A stretch of 64,000 nt of DNA from Chitinophagaceae bacterium (GTDB lineage: Bacteria > Bacteroidota > Bacteroidia > Chitinophagales > Chitinophagaceae): assembly GCA_017307735.1 (NCBI GenBank), contig JAFKGR010000006.1, positions 62,001-126,000 on the forward strand. The letters are read 5' to 3'. A model generated the notes under the pieces. The model saw nothing but the letters and a program-made list of their open reading frames with translations. It was not told the origin of the DNA and did not search any database. The stretch's first letter is position 1; each line of letters begins with the position of its first letter. Both the position numbers and the translations under genes were made by a program. Below, piece by piece: positions 18,841 through 30,448 of this stretch.

Positions 18841-20424
18841 TTAAGCTTTGCGATACTGATGTGCAATCGTATCTGCAAGCTCGGTCATCCTTTTGATTCC
18901 TTCTTCAGGCAATTTCCCTTTCTTGAATTCACTCAATACTCCCGGAAGTTTGTTTTCCATTTCGAGGAGGAATTGTTCTTCAAATTCCTGAATCTTATTG
19001 ACAGGAACTTTACCTAACAAACCATAAGTTCCGAGGTAAATTATCGCTACCTGTTTTTCCACTGTGTAGGGTGTAAACTGAGGTTGCTTCAGGATTTCCA
19101 CATTGCGGGCTCCTTTTTCAAGAACAGCTTTTGTAGCAGCATCCAAATCGCCACCAAACTTCGAAAATGCTTCCAGTTCACGGTAAGATGCCTGTTCCAG
19201 TTTCAGTGTTCCGGCTACTTTTTTCATGGATTTAATCTGTGCATTACCACCCACACGGCTTACAGATATACCTACGTTGATAGCAGGGCGTATACCGGAG
19301 TTAAACAGGTCGATATCAAGAAATATCTGTCCGTCGGTAATGGAAATCACATTTGTCGGAATGTACGCGGATACGTCCCCGGCCTGTGTTTCAATGATGG
19401 GAAGTGCAGTGAGCGAACCTCCGCCTTTCACCAGATGTTTCATGGTTTCAGGCAGGTCATTCATCTTTTTTGCTATATCATCATTGGTGATAATCTTAGC
19501 GGCCCTTTCCAGCAAACGGCTGTGCAAATAAAATACATCACCCGGATAAGCCTCACGGCCCGGTGGACGGCGCAACAGTAACGAAACTTCCCTGTAAGCA
19601 ACCGCCTGTTTACTCAGATCATCATACACAATCAAAGCCGGACGGCCTGTATCGCGGAAATATTCACCGATGGCGGCTCCGGCAAATGGAGCGTAGAATT
19701 GTAATGGTGCCGGCTCACTGGCTGAGGCGGCAACAATAATTGTGTAAGCCATTGCTCCGTGTTCTTCCAGTACACGCATCACATTTGCAATCGTTGAAGC
19801 TTTTTGGCCGATGGCTACATAAATACAATAAACAGGGTTACCTGCATCGTAAAATTCTTTCTGGTTGATAATAGTATCTATACAAATTGCAGATTTACCA
19901 GTCTGGCGGTCGCCAATAACCAACTCACGTTGTCCGCGGCCTATGGGGATCATGGCATCAATGGCCTTGATACCTGTCTGCAAAGGTTCTTTTACCGGTT
20001 CGCGATAAATAACACCGGGAGCTTTTCTTTCCAACGGCATTTCATACAAATCACCGGTAATGGGTCCTTTTCCGTCAATGGGTTCCCCCAGCGTATTTAT
20101 AACTCTCCCGGCCAAACCTTCACCTACTTTGATGGAGGCAATCTGTCCGGTACGCTTTACGGTACCTCCTTCTTTGATATCACCGCTTTCACCCATCAAA
20201 ACCACGCCCACATTGTCTTCTTCAAGATTCAGGGCAATAGCTTTTACGCCATTTTCAAATTCAACCAATTCACCGGAACTCACATTGGTCAGGCCATATA
20301 CACGGGCAATACCATCGCCCACCTGCAATACGGTTCCTACTTCTTCCAGATTAGCTTCTGCATTAAAATTGCTTAGTTGGCTTCTGAGAATCGCCGAAAT
20401 TTCATCAGGTTTTATGTCAACCAT
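18841..20424 (-). CDS. atpA: ATP synthase F1 subunit alpha
   Basis: This is the non-catalytic nucleotide-binding subunit of F1. The 527 residues are full length. The P-loop is GDRQTGKS (171-178), and the alpha signature containing the arginine finger is present (GISVSRVGG). The N-terminal crown domain starts [17 protein letters not shown] as usual. It is a single-gene unit with a consensus promoter upstream and a terminator downstream. It lies on the opposite strand to, and 12 kb from, atpB-E-F-H. Neither atpG nor atpD/atpC is in the window. Nothing suggests the gene is damaged. Confidence 0.97.
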   Translation of the reverse strand: MVDIKPDEISAILRSQLSNFNAEANLEEVGTVLQVGDGIARVYGLTNVSSGELVEFENGVKAIALNLEEDNVGVVLMGESGDIKEGGTVKRTGQIASIKVGEGLAGRVINTLGEPIDGKGPITGDLYEMPLERKAPGVIYREPVKEPLQTGIKAIDAMIPIGRGQRELVIGDRQTGKSAICIDTIINQKEFYDAGNPVYCIYVAIGQKASTIANVMRVLEEHGAMAYTIIVAASASEPAPLQFYAPFAGAAIGEYFRDTGRPALIVYDDLSKQAVAYREVSLLLRRPPGREAYPGDVFYLHSRLLERAAKIITNDDIAKKMNDLPETMKHLVKGGGSLTALPIIETQAGDVSAYIPTNVISITDGQIFLDIDLFNSGIRPAINVGISVSRVGGNAQIKSMKKVAGTLKLEQASYRELEAFSKFGGDLDAATKAVLEKGARNVEILKQPQFTPYTVEKQVAIIYLGTYGLLGKVPVNKIQEFEEQFLLEMENKLPGVLSEFKKGKLPEEGIKRMTELADTIAHQYRKA

Positions 20425-20448
20425 AAATTATGCTATTTTTTGAGGCTG

Positions 20449-20479
20449 CAAAAGTAATTCAAGAAAGGTACACTACAAA
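20449..20479 (-). promoter_or_regulatory. Consensus Bacteroidota promoter for atpA
   Basis: On the minus strand TTTG (20479-20476) is followed after 19 nt by TACTTTTG (20456-20449), an exact match to TTTG-N19-TAnnTTTG. The -7 element is 25 bp before the atpA start codon. This shows that atpA is transcribed independently of the other atp genes. Confidence 0.8.
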
Positions 20480-20936
20480 AAGGCTTTTGCACAGAAATGC
20501 AAAAATTCTTTAATAAACCCAAAAAAAATCTGGATTAAAAAAATAAAAGAAACTCTACGTTTTTTATATATACGGTAAAGAAAAATATGATTTGTTCGAA
20601 TTAATTTCTAACTCTTATTTAATTCCGATTGAAATAAACTCCTGAAACACTTCTGATAAAACGTTGAAAAATTTACTTTCAAATTTTTCAGAAGAAAAAA
20701 AATCAATTTAAGGACTAAAAAAACCATTTCAGACTTATAAAATTCTTCATTTCATATTTCTAACCCTGAAAAACCATCCATTGTCAGAATAGTAATTTTT
20801 TGAAACGACAAGTTACAATCAGCCAAAACAACAAAAAAAATGAGACTTTCACCGGTTATAAAAATTATCTTCTCGTTTCATAACCAAATTCCTGGTCAAT
20901 TCGCATCATTGGCCTTATCTCTTTTAACCTTTCTTC

Positions 20937-22628
<1,692 letters not shown>

Positions 22629-22720
22629 TTTTAATTTTCACAGGTTTTATTAAATTCTATCAAATATTTCTTATTTGGTTTCATCTTTTTTCACCAAGGG
22701 AGGACAATGGGACCTTCGTA

Positions 22721-22752
22721 AAAAAAATCCGTGATGAATACCACCACGGATT
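22721..22752 (-). terminator. Rho-independent terminator of the M1 peptidase gene
   Basis: On the minus strand AATCCGTG (22752-22745) pairs with CACGGATT (22733-22726) around an 11-nt loop and runs into a T-tract (22727-22721). It lies 26 bp after the stop of the M1 peptidase gene and between two convergent genes. Confidence 0.85.
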
Positions 22753-22777
22753 CTTAAAATCAAATCTAAAATCCAGA

Positions 22778-25369
22778 TTAATTGAAGTCTGAATCAGGTA
22801 AATTACTGTTGATCGCAGCGCTCTCAATTTTCAATTCCGACGAATTATTTCTGAATAACGGAATTGAAGTCTGGAAGGGAATTTTGATTCCGTTCACATC
22901 GCGATAATCAGAAAAAGTACTGATGACACCATTATCGGTAGCTTCCTTAACCTTTAATCCGGTATTTACATCATAATAATTGCGGCTGGTTTCGCCATCC
23001 GGATTTGTAACTTCCACCACATAAACATTTTGTCCATCTTCCAACCCCACACCTAATAATTTAGTCTGATACCCGGGAGAACTAAAATTTAATTCCGGTA
23101 TTATATTATTGACATGATTCTTAAAATTTTCAATTTCCTTATCCGACAAATTTCTCTTGTTGCCTCTTTGAACCATATATCCGGTTGACCCGTTAAACAC
23201 TGTGGTTAATGCCGGATTTCCGCCAAAAGAAATGACTTGTTTATACTTATCCGGTTTTTTAAATTCTTCCATCATTCCGAGTTTGGTACCCTGAATTGAA
23301 GTTGAACCCGACATCTGGAAATCATTGATGGCAGCCACTTTACTGCGTCCGCCGATAGCATCGAGATATTTATCGATGACAGTTATAGCAGTTACTCCGG
23401 CAGGTGCAGCTTCCAGCTTAACAAAAGTATTGTTCATGGGATTGGCATCCGGAACCAGGTGTTCGGGATCTATCACAACAGAAGCAATCTTTTTGGCAGC
23501 ATCGGAATGGTAAACATATTCCGGCCCAACCATCCAGATTTCAACCGGCAGGTTTACCGTCGTTGAAGTATGATCATCGAAATTGATCTGAAGAGTTACC
23601 GGACTTGGAATTTGTCCTTCGTTTTCGATAGTGATGTCTGCTCCATCCTGCGGATTGTTGTTGGTATATTCCAGATTTGTAACTGCTATATCCAAAGTCC
23701 AGTTATTGATAAACCATCCTTTGAAAAACCATCCCAAATCTTCACCTGAAGCGCTGCTCATGGTATTGAAAAAATCCCACGGCTGCGGATGTTTGAAAGC
23801 CCATCTTTGAATGTATTGCCTGAAAGCATAATCAAAACGGTCTTTGCCAAGCACTACATTCCGCAATACATCGAGGGCAGCTCCGGGTTTTGTATAGGCA
23901 TCCAAACCCAACGATCCCTGGTCGTGTATAACTTCCGGAACGGTGAAAACGGGAGGATTATCCTGATCAAACAAAAAAGAGCCTTCTCTTTGATAATCGG
24001 TCTTCTGATAATATTCGCCGTTATTAAAATTTTTGGTTGATAACCCATTGATAAAAGTATTAAAACCCTCATCCATCCAGCCATATTTTCTTTCATTGGA
24101 TCCCACAATCATCGGAAACCAGGTGTGGCCAAATTCATGATCTACCACACCCCACAAACCGCCTCTTTTACTTTTGAAATTGCAAAATACAATTCCCGGA
24201 TATTCCATTCCCCCTTCGTGTGCACCCACATTGGTAGCCACCGGGTAAGGGAACGGATATAATTGTCTGGAATAAAATTCAATAGCGCCTTTTATATATT
24301 CAGTTGAACGGCCGTAACCATCCTGTCCGGAATTTTCTTCGGGATAAACCGATTGGGCAAGCAAGGTTTTTCCACCCGGAAGATTCATTCTTGCAGCATC
24401 CCAGATAAAGGCTGCTGAAGCTGCCCAGGCTACGTCGCGGCTGTTTTCAATTTTGAAATGCCATGTCAGCATACCGTTTTTCCCGGGAAGGTGGTTATTA
24501 CCTGCGAGCATTTCATCCTTTGTCAGAATCATCACTGTCTTGTCGCTCTTGCGTGCTTCTGCCAACCGGCTTTGCTCTTTGGTCGTCAAAACTTCTGCTG
24601 GATTTTGTAACAACCCTGAACCGACCACCACCATATTTGAAGGTGCCGTGATTACATAATCGAAGTTTCCATACTCAAGATAAAATTCACCGGTTCCGAT
24701 GTAAGGCAGATTATTCCAGCCTTCAACTTCATCCAGAACGGCCATTCGCGGATACCATTGCGCCAATGTATAAATGGTTCCATTCTTTGTTGCCACGCGC
24801 CCCATTCTGTCTTTGCCATGCGTCGGAATTTCAAATGAATAATCAATGTGAATTACGGCTTGTCCAATTTTTGCCTTCACCGGATTTTTCAACCTGATCT
24901 GCATTCTGGTATCAGTTATCATATAATCCGCATTCGCATTATTTACTTTCACATCCTTCAGCACATAACCCTGAGTGAAAGTCCTGACACCATTGCGGTC
25001 GGTCGGAGGATAAAGGGCCGATCCTCTTGAATCCTTTCTAAAAGTATTCTGATCCATTTGCAGCCAAACAAAAGGCAAATCATAAGGACTCTTGTTGGTG
25101 TAAGTGATGGTGACTGAACCTGTGATTTTATTCTTTACGGTATCCAGTGTGGCCCTGATTTGATAATCAGCGCGGTTTTGCCAATATTCAGGCCCGGGTT
25201 CACCGGTAGCGCTGTGAAACGAGTTGGCCTGATCTTCCATAAATAAGGGGCTGAAAGCCTCCAGTTTGTTGAACTTCGTGTCATTTGAGGTCTTTTTCTG
25301 TGCATGGGTTTCTGTGGTGAAAGCGAAGAAAAGGAGAACAAACATCAGAGATTGTAGGATTCTTCTCAT
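22778..25369 (-). CDS. Secreted M1-family metallopeptidase (aminopeptidase-like)
   Basis: The 863-residue protein begins with a signal peptide ([21 protein letters not shown]), so it works in the periplasm or on the surface. The zinc site is complete: HEFGH at 411-415 and a third ligand Glu434 in YGWMDEGF, with 18 residues between. The substrate-binding loop is HEGGMEYPG in place of GAMEN. After the peptidase, residues about 660-863 form an extra beta-rich domain ([24 protein letters not shown]) resembling lipoprotein-localisation-type folds seen behind Bacteroidota M1 and M16 peptidases. It probably trims peptides outside the cytoplasm. Confidence 0.92.
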   Translation of the reverse strand: MRRILQSLMFVLLFFAFTTETHAQKKTSNDTKFNKLEAFSPLFMEDQANSFHSATGEPGPEYWQNRADYQIRATLDTVKNKITGSVTITYTNKSPYDLPFVWLQMDQNTFRKDSRGSALYPPTDRNGVRTFTQGYVLKDVKVNNANADYMITDTRMQIRLKNPVKAKIGQAVIHIDYSFEIPTHGKDRMGRVATKNGTIYTLAQWYPRMAVLDEVEGWNNLPYIGTGEFYLEYGNFDYVITAPSNMVVVGSGLLQNPAEVLTTKEQSRLAEARKSDKTVMILTKDEMLAGNNHLPGKNGMLTWHFKIENSRDVAWAASAAFIWDAARMNLPGGKTLLAQSVYPEENSGQDGYGRSTEYIKGAIEFYSRQLYPFPYPVATNVGAHEGGMEYPGIVFCNFKSKRGGLWGVVDHEFGHTWFPMIVGSNERKYGWMDEGFNTFINGLSTKNFNNGEYYQKTDYQREGSFLFDQDNPPVFTVPEVIHDQGSLGLDAYTKPGAALDVLRNVVLGKDRFDYAFRQYIQRWAFKHPQPWDFFNTMSSASGEDLGWFFKGWFINNWTLDIAVTNLEYTNNNPQDGADITIENEGQIPSPVTLQINFDDHTSTTVNLPVEIWMVGPEYVYHSDAAKKIASVVIDPEHLVPDANPMNNTFVKLEAAPAGVTAITVIDKYLDAIGGRSKVAAINDFQMSGSTSIQGTKLGMMEEFKKPDKYKQVISFGGNPALTTVFNGSTGYMVQRGNKRNLSDKEIENFKNHVNNIIPELNFSSPGYQTKLLGVGLEDGQNVYVVEVTNPDGETSRNYYDVNTGLKVKEATDNGVISTFSDYRDVNGIKIPFQTSIPLFRNNSSELKIESAAINSNLPDSDFN

Positions 25370-25647
25370 ATAAAATTTTTAATAATTAAGAACCAAAAAT
25401 ATAAAAAACAGAAAGCGGGATGCGTTAAAATACATGATCGGTTTTTCAGGCTTAGAAATTTTTCGTAAATGAGTTCAATGACCGGGATATATTTTTTCAG
25501 GACTCATTTTTTTTAATGATAAGATAAAATGTAATAACTGTTTATTCAAACCAGGTCTTTGAATTAAACTAAAAAGCCAAAACCTCAAAAGTCATCATTC
25601 AGACTTTATCTGAAAAAAAATTGAACAAAAACTTTCATCTTTACAAA

Positions 25648-26256
25648 ATGGAAAACATGAAAGAGTACTGGAACAATATTTATGAAACCAAAACAACCGA
25701 TCAGGAAAGCTGGACCCAGGTAGTTCCCAAAACATCACTGCGTTTTATTCATTCATTTCATTTGCCAAAAGATGCGAAAATTATTGACATCGGTGGTGGC
25801 GATAACAAACTCGTAGATTTTTTGATTTCTGAGGGTTATGAAAACATCACTGTACTCGATATCTCATTCAAAGCCCTGCAAAGAACAAAAGAAAGATTGG
25901 GAGACCGGGCCAAAAACGTAAAATGGATTGTCAGCGATATCAATCATTTTGTACCGGATGAAACTTATGACTTGTGGCACGACAGAGCCTGTTTTCATTT
26001 TTTAACGGATGAAGAACAGATCAAACGATATATAGAAACTGTTCAGAAATCTGTAAACGGATACCTGGTATTAGGAACATTCTCGCAAAATGGACCTGCA
26101 AAATGCAGTGGATTGAATGTGATGCGATATGATGAAACCACCCTTTTAAATGCGTTTCAAAATGCGTTTGACAAAATCAGATGCATTACTGAAGACCATC
26201 TGACGCCAGCGGGTAAACTTCAAAATTTTATATTCTGTGGTTTTAAGAAGAAGTAA
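25648..26256 (+). CDS. Class I SAM-dependent methyltransferase
   Basis: The 202-residue protein starts at the ATG at 25648, giving MENMKEYWNNIYETK; an upstream TTG at 25621 is less likely, since the family usually begins close to EYWN. Motif I is IIDIGGGDNKLVDFL and a second acidic strand NITVLDIS binds the SAM ribose. LWHDRACFHFLTDEEQ is typical of small cytoplasmic methyltransferases of the thiopurine/tellurite-like group. The acceptor is unknown. The gene is followed after 99 bp by a small membrane protein on the same strand. Confidence 0.85.
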   Translation: MENMKEYWNNIYETKTTDQESWTQVVPKTSLRFIHSFHLPKDAKIIDIGGGDNKLVDFLISEGYENITVLDISFKALQRTKERLGDRAKNVKWIVSDINHFVPDETYDLWHDRACFHFLTDEEQIKRYIETVQKSVNGYLVLGTFSQNGPAKCSGLNVMRYDETTLLNAFQNAFDKIRCITEDHLTPAGKLQNFIFCGFKKK

Positions 26257-26355
26257 TCAAGAGGATAAAGGCATGGCAAATTCACTTTTTCTCTTTTTGC
26301 AGAAGAAATAAAAAAAGTTTGTTACATCAATCACCAAAACAAATTTACTGCTGAG

Positions 26356-26706
26356 ATGAAAATTGACAAGCTGCTTCTTAAATCTTATAAAACCATTTGT
26401 GGAGCCGTTCTTGTGGCCAAAATTTTAAATTGGATATTTTATTTCGGAAATCAGATAAATTTAATTATCAATACAACCATGTTTTGCCTGATTGGGATAG
26501 CTTTTATAGCATCTTCTTTTGTATGGCAAAAGAAACTGGTAAAAATCATTTTGTTCTTATGTGGTGCCTATTTGATCGTGATGAACTTTTTTGCAAAAGA
26601 TATTTTATTGAATTGGCCAGCCTTGATTTCCATTCTTACTCCATCCATTATTTACCGATTCAGCAAAGAAGGTGAGACTACAAAGAAACCTGTTGAAGCC
26701 GGATAA
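26356..26706 (+). CDS. Small integral membrane protein of unknown function
   Basis: The 116-residue protein is not recognised. It has about three hydrophobic helices (residues about 14-32, 35-56 and 62-80), then a shorter hydrophobic stretch and a polar tail (SKEGETTKKPVEAG). It has no signal-peptide cleavage site or lipobox. It lies 44 bp before the sialidase gene on the same strand and could be co-transcribed with it, but nothing in the sequence links the two functions. Confidence 0.65.
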   Translation: MKIDKLLLKSYKTICGAVLVAKILNWIFYFGNQINLIINTTMFCLIGIAFIASSFVWQKKLVKIILFLCGAYLIVMNFFAKDILLNWPALISILTPSIIYRFSKEGETTKKPVEAG

Positions 26707-26750
26707 ATAAAAAGGTACTAAATTGAACCCCGGCATTAAAGTCGGTCTCA

Positions 26751-27923
26751 ATGAAAAAAATCATCTTATCCGTTTGCATCTTTTTGATTTCCCAAAGCAT
26801 TTTCAGCCAGACAAAAATCCCCGTTTTTGTTTCAGGCCACGATGGTTATAAAAGTTATCGTATTCCGGCAATCATTAATCTGCCAAATGGAAATCTCTTG
26901 GCATTTGCAGAGGGCCGTGTCCATGGTCCCGCTGATTTTGGCGATGTGGATATAGTTTTGAAAAAAAGCACCGATGGCGGAAAAAGTTGGGGAAACCTGC
27001 AGGTCGTTGTGGATGTGGATTCATTACAGGCAGGCAATTGTGCACCCGTTGTCGATACACAGGATCCGGCTTATCCCAAAGGAAGAATATTCTTATTTTA
27101 CAACACAGGCAACAAACCTGAATACGAAATCCGACAAAAAAAAGGCATCAGAGAAGTCTGGTTTAAAACTTCAACCGATGGTGGTAACACCTGGTCTCAA
27201 CCGGTAAACATCACAGCACAAGTGCATCGCCCCGATCAGCCTGATGTTGACCCAGCCTACAATTTTCCGGAAGACTGGCGCAGTTACGCCAATACTCCCG
27301 GACATGCCATGCAATTTGAAAATGGAAAATTCAAGGGAAGGATTTTTGTGGCTGCCAATCATTCTAACGGTAATCCACAGACGAATTTTACTGATTACGA
27401 CGCTCACGGATTTTATACAGACGACCACGGAAAAACATTTCATCTGGGAGCTACTATAAATGTACCGGGGAGCAACGAATCCACGGCTGCCGAATTGAGC
27501 GGAGGCAGACTGATGATGAACAGCAGGAATCAAAAAGGTGATATCCGTGCGAGAATCATTTCCATCAGTGATAATGGCGGTGCAACATGGGATACAACTT
27601 ATTTTGACAAAACCCTGATAGATCCTGTGAATGAAGGAAGTTTATTAACCATTGGAAAAAATAAAGGCAAAAATATCCTCGCCTTCAGCAACGATGCAAA
27701 TACAAAACGGAGAGATGACCTGACTTTACGTATAAGCTATAATGATGGAGCCACCTGGTTCAAATCATGCTTAATCGACAAAAGCCCCGACAACAAAGGA
27801 GATTTCACAGCCTATTCCGATCTGGTAAAAACAGGCAAAGACAAAATTGGAATTTTGTATGAAAGAAATAACTATAAAGAAATCGTATTTTCAGTAGTAA
27901 ACTGGAAGAAATGTGGAAAGTAG
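26751..27923 (+). CDS. Secreted exo-alpha-sialidase (GH33)
   Basis: This sialidase removes terminal sialic acids from glycoconjugates. The 390-residue protein has a signal peptide (IILSVCIFLISQSIFSQ). The YRIP motif (36-39) carries the first carboxylate-binding Arg. Asp-boxes are seen at 73-80 (STDGGKSW), 141-148 (STDGGNTW), 273-280 (SDNGGATW) and 329-336 (SYNDGATW), with a weaker one near 223. ESTAAEL (243-249) and LYER (369-372) supply the expected catalytic Glu/Tyr pair. The single propeller domain matches a minimal bacterial sialidase. It lies a few kilobases before the fucosidase and hexosaminidase genes and probably works with them. Confidence 0.93.
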   Translation: MKKIILSVCIFLISQSIFSQTKIPVFVSGHDGYKSYRIPAIINLPNGNLLAFAEGRVHGPADFGDVDIVLKKSTDGGKSWGNLQVVVDVDSLQAGNCAPVVDTQDPAYPKGRIFLFYNTGNKPEYEIRQKKGIREVWFKTSTDGGNTWSQPVNITAQVHRPDQPDVDPAYNFPEDWRSYANTPGHAMQFENGKFKGRIFVAANHSNGNPQTNFTDYDAHGFYTDDHGKTFHLGATINVPGSNESTAAELSGGRLMMNSRNQKGDIRARIISISDNGGATWDTTYFDKTLIDPVNEGSLLTIGKNKGKNILAFSNDANTKRRDDLTLRISYNDGATWFKSCLIDKSPDNKGDFTAYSDLVKTGKDKIGILYERNNYKEIVFSVVNWKKCGK

Positions 27924-27975
27924 ATTCTGCAAAGTCTGAAACATTCAGAATGGCTGAAACTCGTAAGATTCCATT

Positions 27976-28869
27976 CTACTTAAAAACTTTTATCGAACCG
28001 GTCGGGCTTGAAATATGATTCAAAGCAAAAGCTCTCTGAACCCGCTCAATTACACCTACAAAAACATCTCCATAATCTCCCTGCATTTCACGGGGATTAT
28101 TTTCTGCATAGGGTTTCACTTTGATTCGCGGACCGAGGCCAAGTACAATGGCACTTGTATTCATCTCAACCACAGCAATTGAAGGAGCAGGATCTTTCAA
28201 CACTTTCGGATGAGACAACATGGCTTCGATGGCTACCTTTTTTGCAAGATCCAAATCGGCACTGTAATCAATCGGAATTTTTATGTCCACCACCAAATTT
28301 TCCTGGGATGTATAATTGGTAATAACACCTGTGCTTAACGCACCATTAGGCAAAATCACCGTTTGATTTGATCCGGTAAGTAACACGGTATTGACGATTC
28401 CGATTTCTGTTACAACTCCAAAATAATCCTGTGCTTTAATCAGGTCGCCTACCTTAAATGGTTTCAAAATCAGGATCATTACTCCTCCTGCAAGATTTCC
28501 GAGAGAACCATTCAATGCTGCGCCAATTGCCAAACCGGCGCCTGCAAGCAACGCTGCAAAACTGGTAATATTAATTCCCAAAATGCTGATTACGGTCAGA
28601 AACAACAAAACCAATAATCCAACCTTTATAATTGAAGCCAGAAAAGATTGAAGTGAATGATCTAATTCCCGTTTTTTCATTATGCTTACAAAAGCCTTTG
28701 TCACCCATTTGATAACCCATGTTCCGATAAAATAAATAAGAATGGCAGCGACAATTTTAGGCGCATAATCAACAGCCATTGATTTTAATTGACTGACCCA
28801 ATCGAATACATTTACTGCTTCTTTGCCGGTGGCCTTTAATACCTCATTGGGAACCTGTAAAAAAACCAT
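27976..28869 (-). CDS. Small-conductance mechanosensitive channel (MscS family)
   Basis: The 297-residue protein has three membrane helices (residues about 33-55, 75-100 and 105-135) and a cytoplasmic beta domain. The pore helix is GLAIGAALNGSLGNLAGGVMIL, glycine/alanine-rich as in MscS TM3, followed by PFKVGDLI and VILPNGALS, both family signatures. It opens on membrane tension to release solutes after osmotic downshock. The ATG at 28869 is used; the TTG three codons upstream is unlikely. It is convergent with the sialidase gene and has no partner. Confidence 0.93.
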   Translation of the reverse strand: MVFLQVPNEVLKATGKEAVNVFDWVSQLKSMAVDYAPKIVAAILIYFIGTWVIKWVTKAFVSIMKKRELDHSLQSFLASIIKVGLLVLLFLTVISILGINITSFAALLAGAGLAIGAALNGSLGNLAGGVMILILKPFKVGDLIKAQDYFGVVTEIGIVNTVLLTGSNQTVILPNGALSTGVITNYTSQENLVVDIKIPIDYSADLDLAKKVAIEAMLSHPKVLKDPAPSIAVVEMNTSAIVLGLGPRIKVKPYAENNPREMQGDYGDVFVGVIERVQRAFALNHISSPTGSIKVFK

Positions 28870-29184
28870 TTTATCCAATTTTTTTGCAGAGCAATTTACA
28901 GATGGCTTTCAAAACAAATACCAAATACTTTGAAATTCTGCATTAATTATTTGTGTTCAGCCAATCTTCAAAAGTTTATGAGGCAAAATATTCCGGATAA
29001 AATTGCTGAAACAAAATAAATAGGAAAACTCCCGGAAATTAGAAAACTTTTCATCTTCCTAATTTCGCTAAACTATTCTCCCGGCAAAATCCGGTTTATC
29101 TGATTTATAAAATCAGAGGATAATTCATCAGTTCTTTTATTTATTACACACAAATCACAACACGAAAAATTAAAAAATACAATT
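28870..29184. other. Divergent intergenic region between mscS and the DUF2911 gene
   Basis: These 315 bp carry no gene. The only signal seen is a near-match to the -7 consensus (TAATTTCG, 29060-29067) for the plus-strand gene. No repeat or strong hairpin was noticed. Confidence 0.4.
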
Positions 29185-30045
29185 ATGAAAAAAGTATTTA
29201 TCAGTTTTCTTTTGGCAGGCTCTGGGCTCTACACCCAGGCTCAAATCAAAATGCCTGCAGCTTCTCCTACACAAACCATCAAGCAAAATTTCGCTCTCTC
29301 TTCCATTGAAATTACTTATTCAAGGCCCGGGCTGAAAGGCAGGCAGATGATTGGAGAACAAGTACCGTGGAATGTGGTCTGGAGAACAGGTGCCAACACA
29401 GCCACAACCATCAGGTTTAATAGTCCAGTGGAAATATTGGGGCAAAAAGTTGATTCAGGAACCTATGCACTTTACACCATTCCGGAGAAAAACGGAGAGT
29501 GGAAATTTATTCTCAACAAAGGAATAAAAAACTGGGGAGTAAACGGATACGAATCCAGTGAAGATTTGTTTCGCATTCCGGTAAAAGCAAACCATCTGCA
29601 AAAAAAAGTGGAAACGCTTGCCATGCAGTTCACTGATGTAAAACCCGAAAGTTGTGTATTGAATATTCAATGGGAAAATTTCAGTCTGAATATTCCCATT
29701 GTTTCAAAATTCAGGGATCAGCTTCGCCAACAATTTGATGCAGCAATAAAATCGGATGCAAAAAATAAACCTTATTTCCAGGCTGCCGAATTTTTCAATG
29801 AATATGACAACAATAAACCCAAAGCCCTTGAATTGGTGAATGAAGCCATCAAACAGGCAAATCCCAATCCACCTTTTTATGTTGTTTATTACAAAGCCAA
29901 ACTTCAGCAGGAATTAGGAGATGTAAAGGGGGCAATAGCCACATCAGAATATTCTCTTGAACTGTCAAAAAAATCCAATGCACAGAATTATATTATTCTC
30001 AATAATTTTTTATTGGAACAACTGGGAAAGAAGACAAGTAATTAA
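29185..30045 (+). CDS. DUF2911-family secreted protein
   Basis: The 286-residue protein has a signal peptide ending LYTQAQ. Residues about 25-170 match the DUF2911 pattern common in Bacteroidota: PAASPTQTIKQNFALSSIEITYSRPGLKGRQ in two pieces, WRTGANTATTI and GTYALYTIPE. The C-terminal part (about 190-280) is helical and TPR-like (NKPKALELVNEAIKQA). Its function is unknown; it is expected in the periplasm. It is a single-gene unit closed by a very strong hairpin terminator. Confidence 0.85.
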   Translation: MKKVFISFLLAGSGLYTQAQIKMPAASPTQTIKQNFALSSIEITYSRPGLKGRQMIGEQVPWNVVWRTGANTATTIRFNSPVEILGQKVDSGTYALYTIPEKNGEWKFILNKGIKNWGVNGYESSEDLFRIPVKANHLQKKVETLAMQFTDVKPESCVLNIQWENFSLNIPIVSKFRDQLRQQFDAAIKSDAKNKPYFQAAEFFNEYDNNKPKALELVNEAIKQANPNPPFYVVYYKAKLQQELGDVKGAIATSEYSLELSKKSNAQNYIILNNFLLEQLGKKTSN

Positions 30046-30070
30046 ACCAGGATCATCCCGGATAAAATAA

Positions 30071-30115
30071 TACAGAAAAAAACCGTCTTCAAATTGGAGA
30101 CGGTTTTTTTCTGTA
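30071..30115. terminator. Strong bidirectional-type terminator after the DUF2911 gene
   Basis: An 18-bp perfect inverted repeat (30071-30088 and 30098-30115) surrounds a 9-nt loop. Each arm contains a run of seven A or T residues beside the ACCGTCT/AGACGGT core, so it can act as an intrinsic terminator in either direction. It begins 26 bp after the stop codon. Confidence 0.9.
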
Positions 30116-30357
30116 TCTAATGGCAGGTTATATAACGTGTTTGGTATCGAGACCACTTTTAGAAAAACAGGTCATGGTTTCGTGTAAATACAATCGCAAT
30201 ACAATTCAGCTATGTCTTGATACATGAACAATTTGCATAACCTTACAATACTATCAAGTTCTTTTGAGAAGAATCATCTTCCAAATAGCATTTTTCTTAA
30301 ATAAACTTTTTGCGGTTCCTCAAAATATTAATTAATAAACTCATAATAAGCATCAGC

Positions 30358-30365
30358 TACCTTTG
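30358..30365 (+). promoter_or_regulatory. Possible -7 element before the GH95 gene
   Basis: TACCTTTG matches TAnnTTTG and would give a leader of about 75-80 nt to the preferred GH95 start. No TTTG -33 element is evident. The 30116-30448 stretch around it holds nothing else recognisable. Confidence 0.4.
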
Positions 30366-30448
30366 AAATTATTATTCCAATAAATAACAATATGCCCAAA
30401 GCAACCTTCAAAATTATCCACCGTAAATTCCCGATCCCCAGAAATCAT

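Noticed and set aside
19804..20376. A 190-codon frame antisense to atpA
   Set aside because: atpA is a full-length, conserved gene on the other strand, and the antisense frame has no recognisable domain.
30392..30448. An upstream start for the GH95 gene
   Set aside because: It would place 19 basic residues before a normal signal peptide; the ATG at 30449 is the better start.
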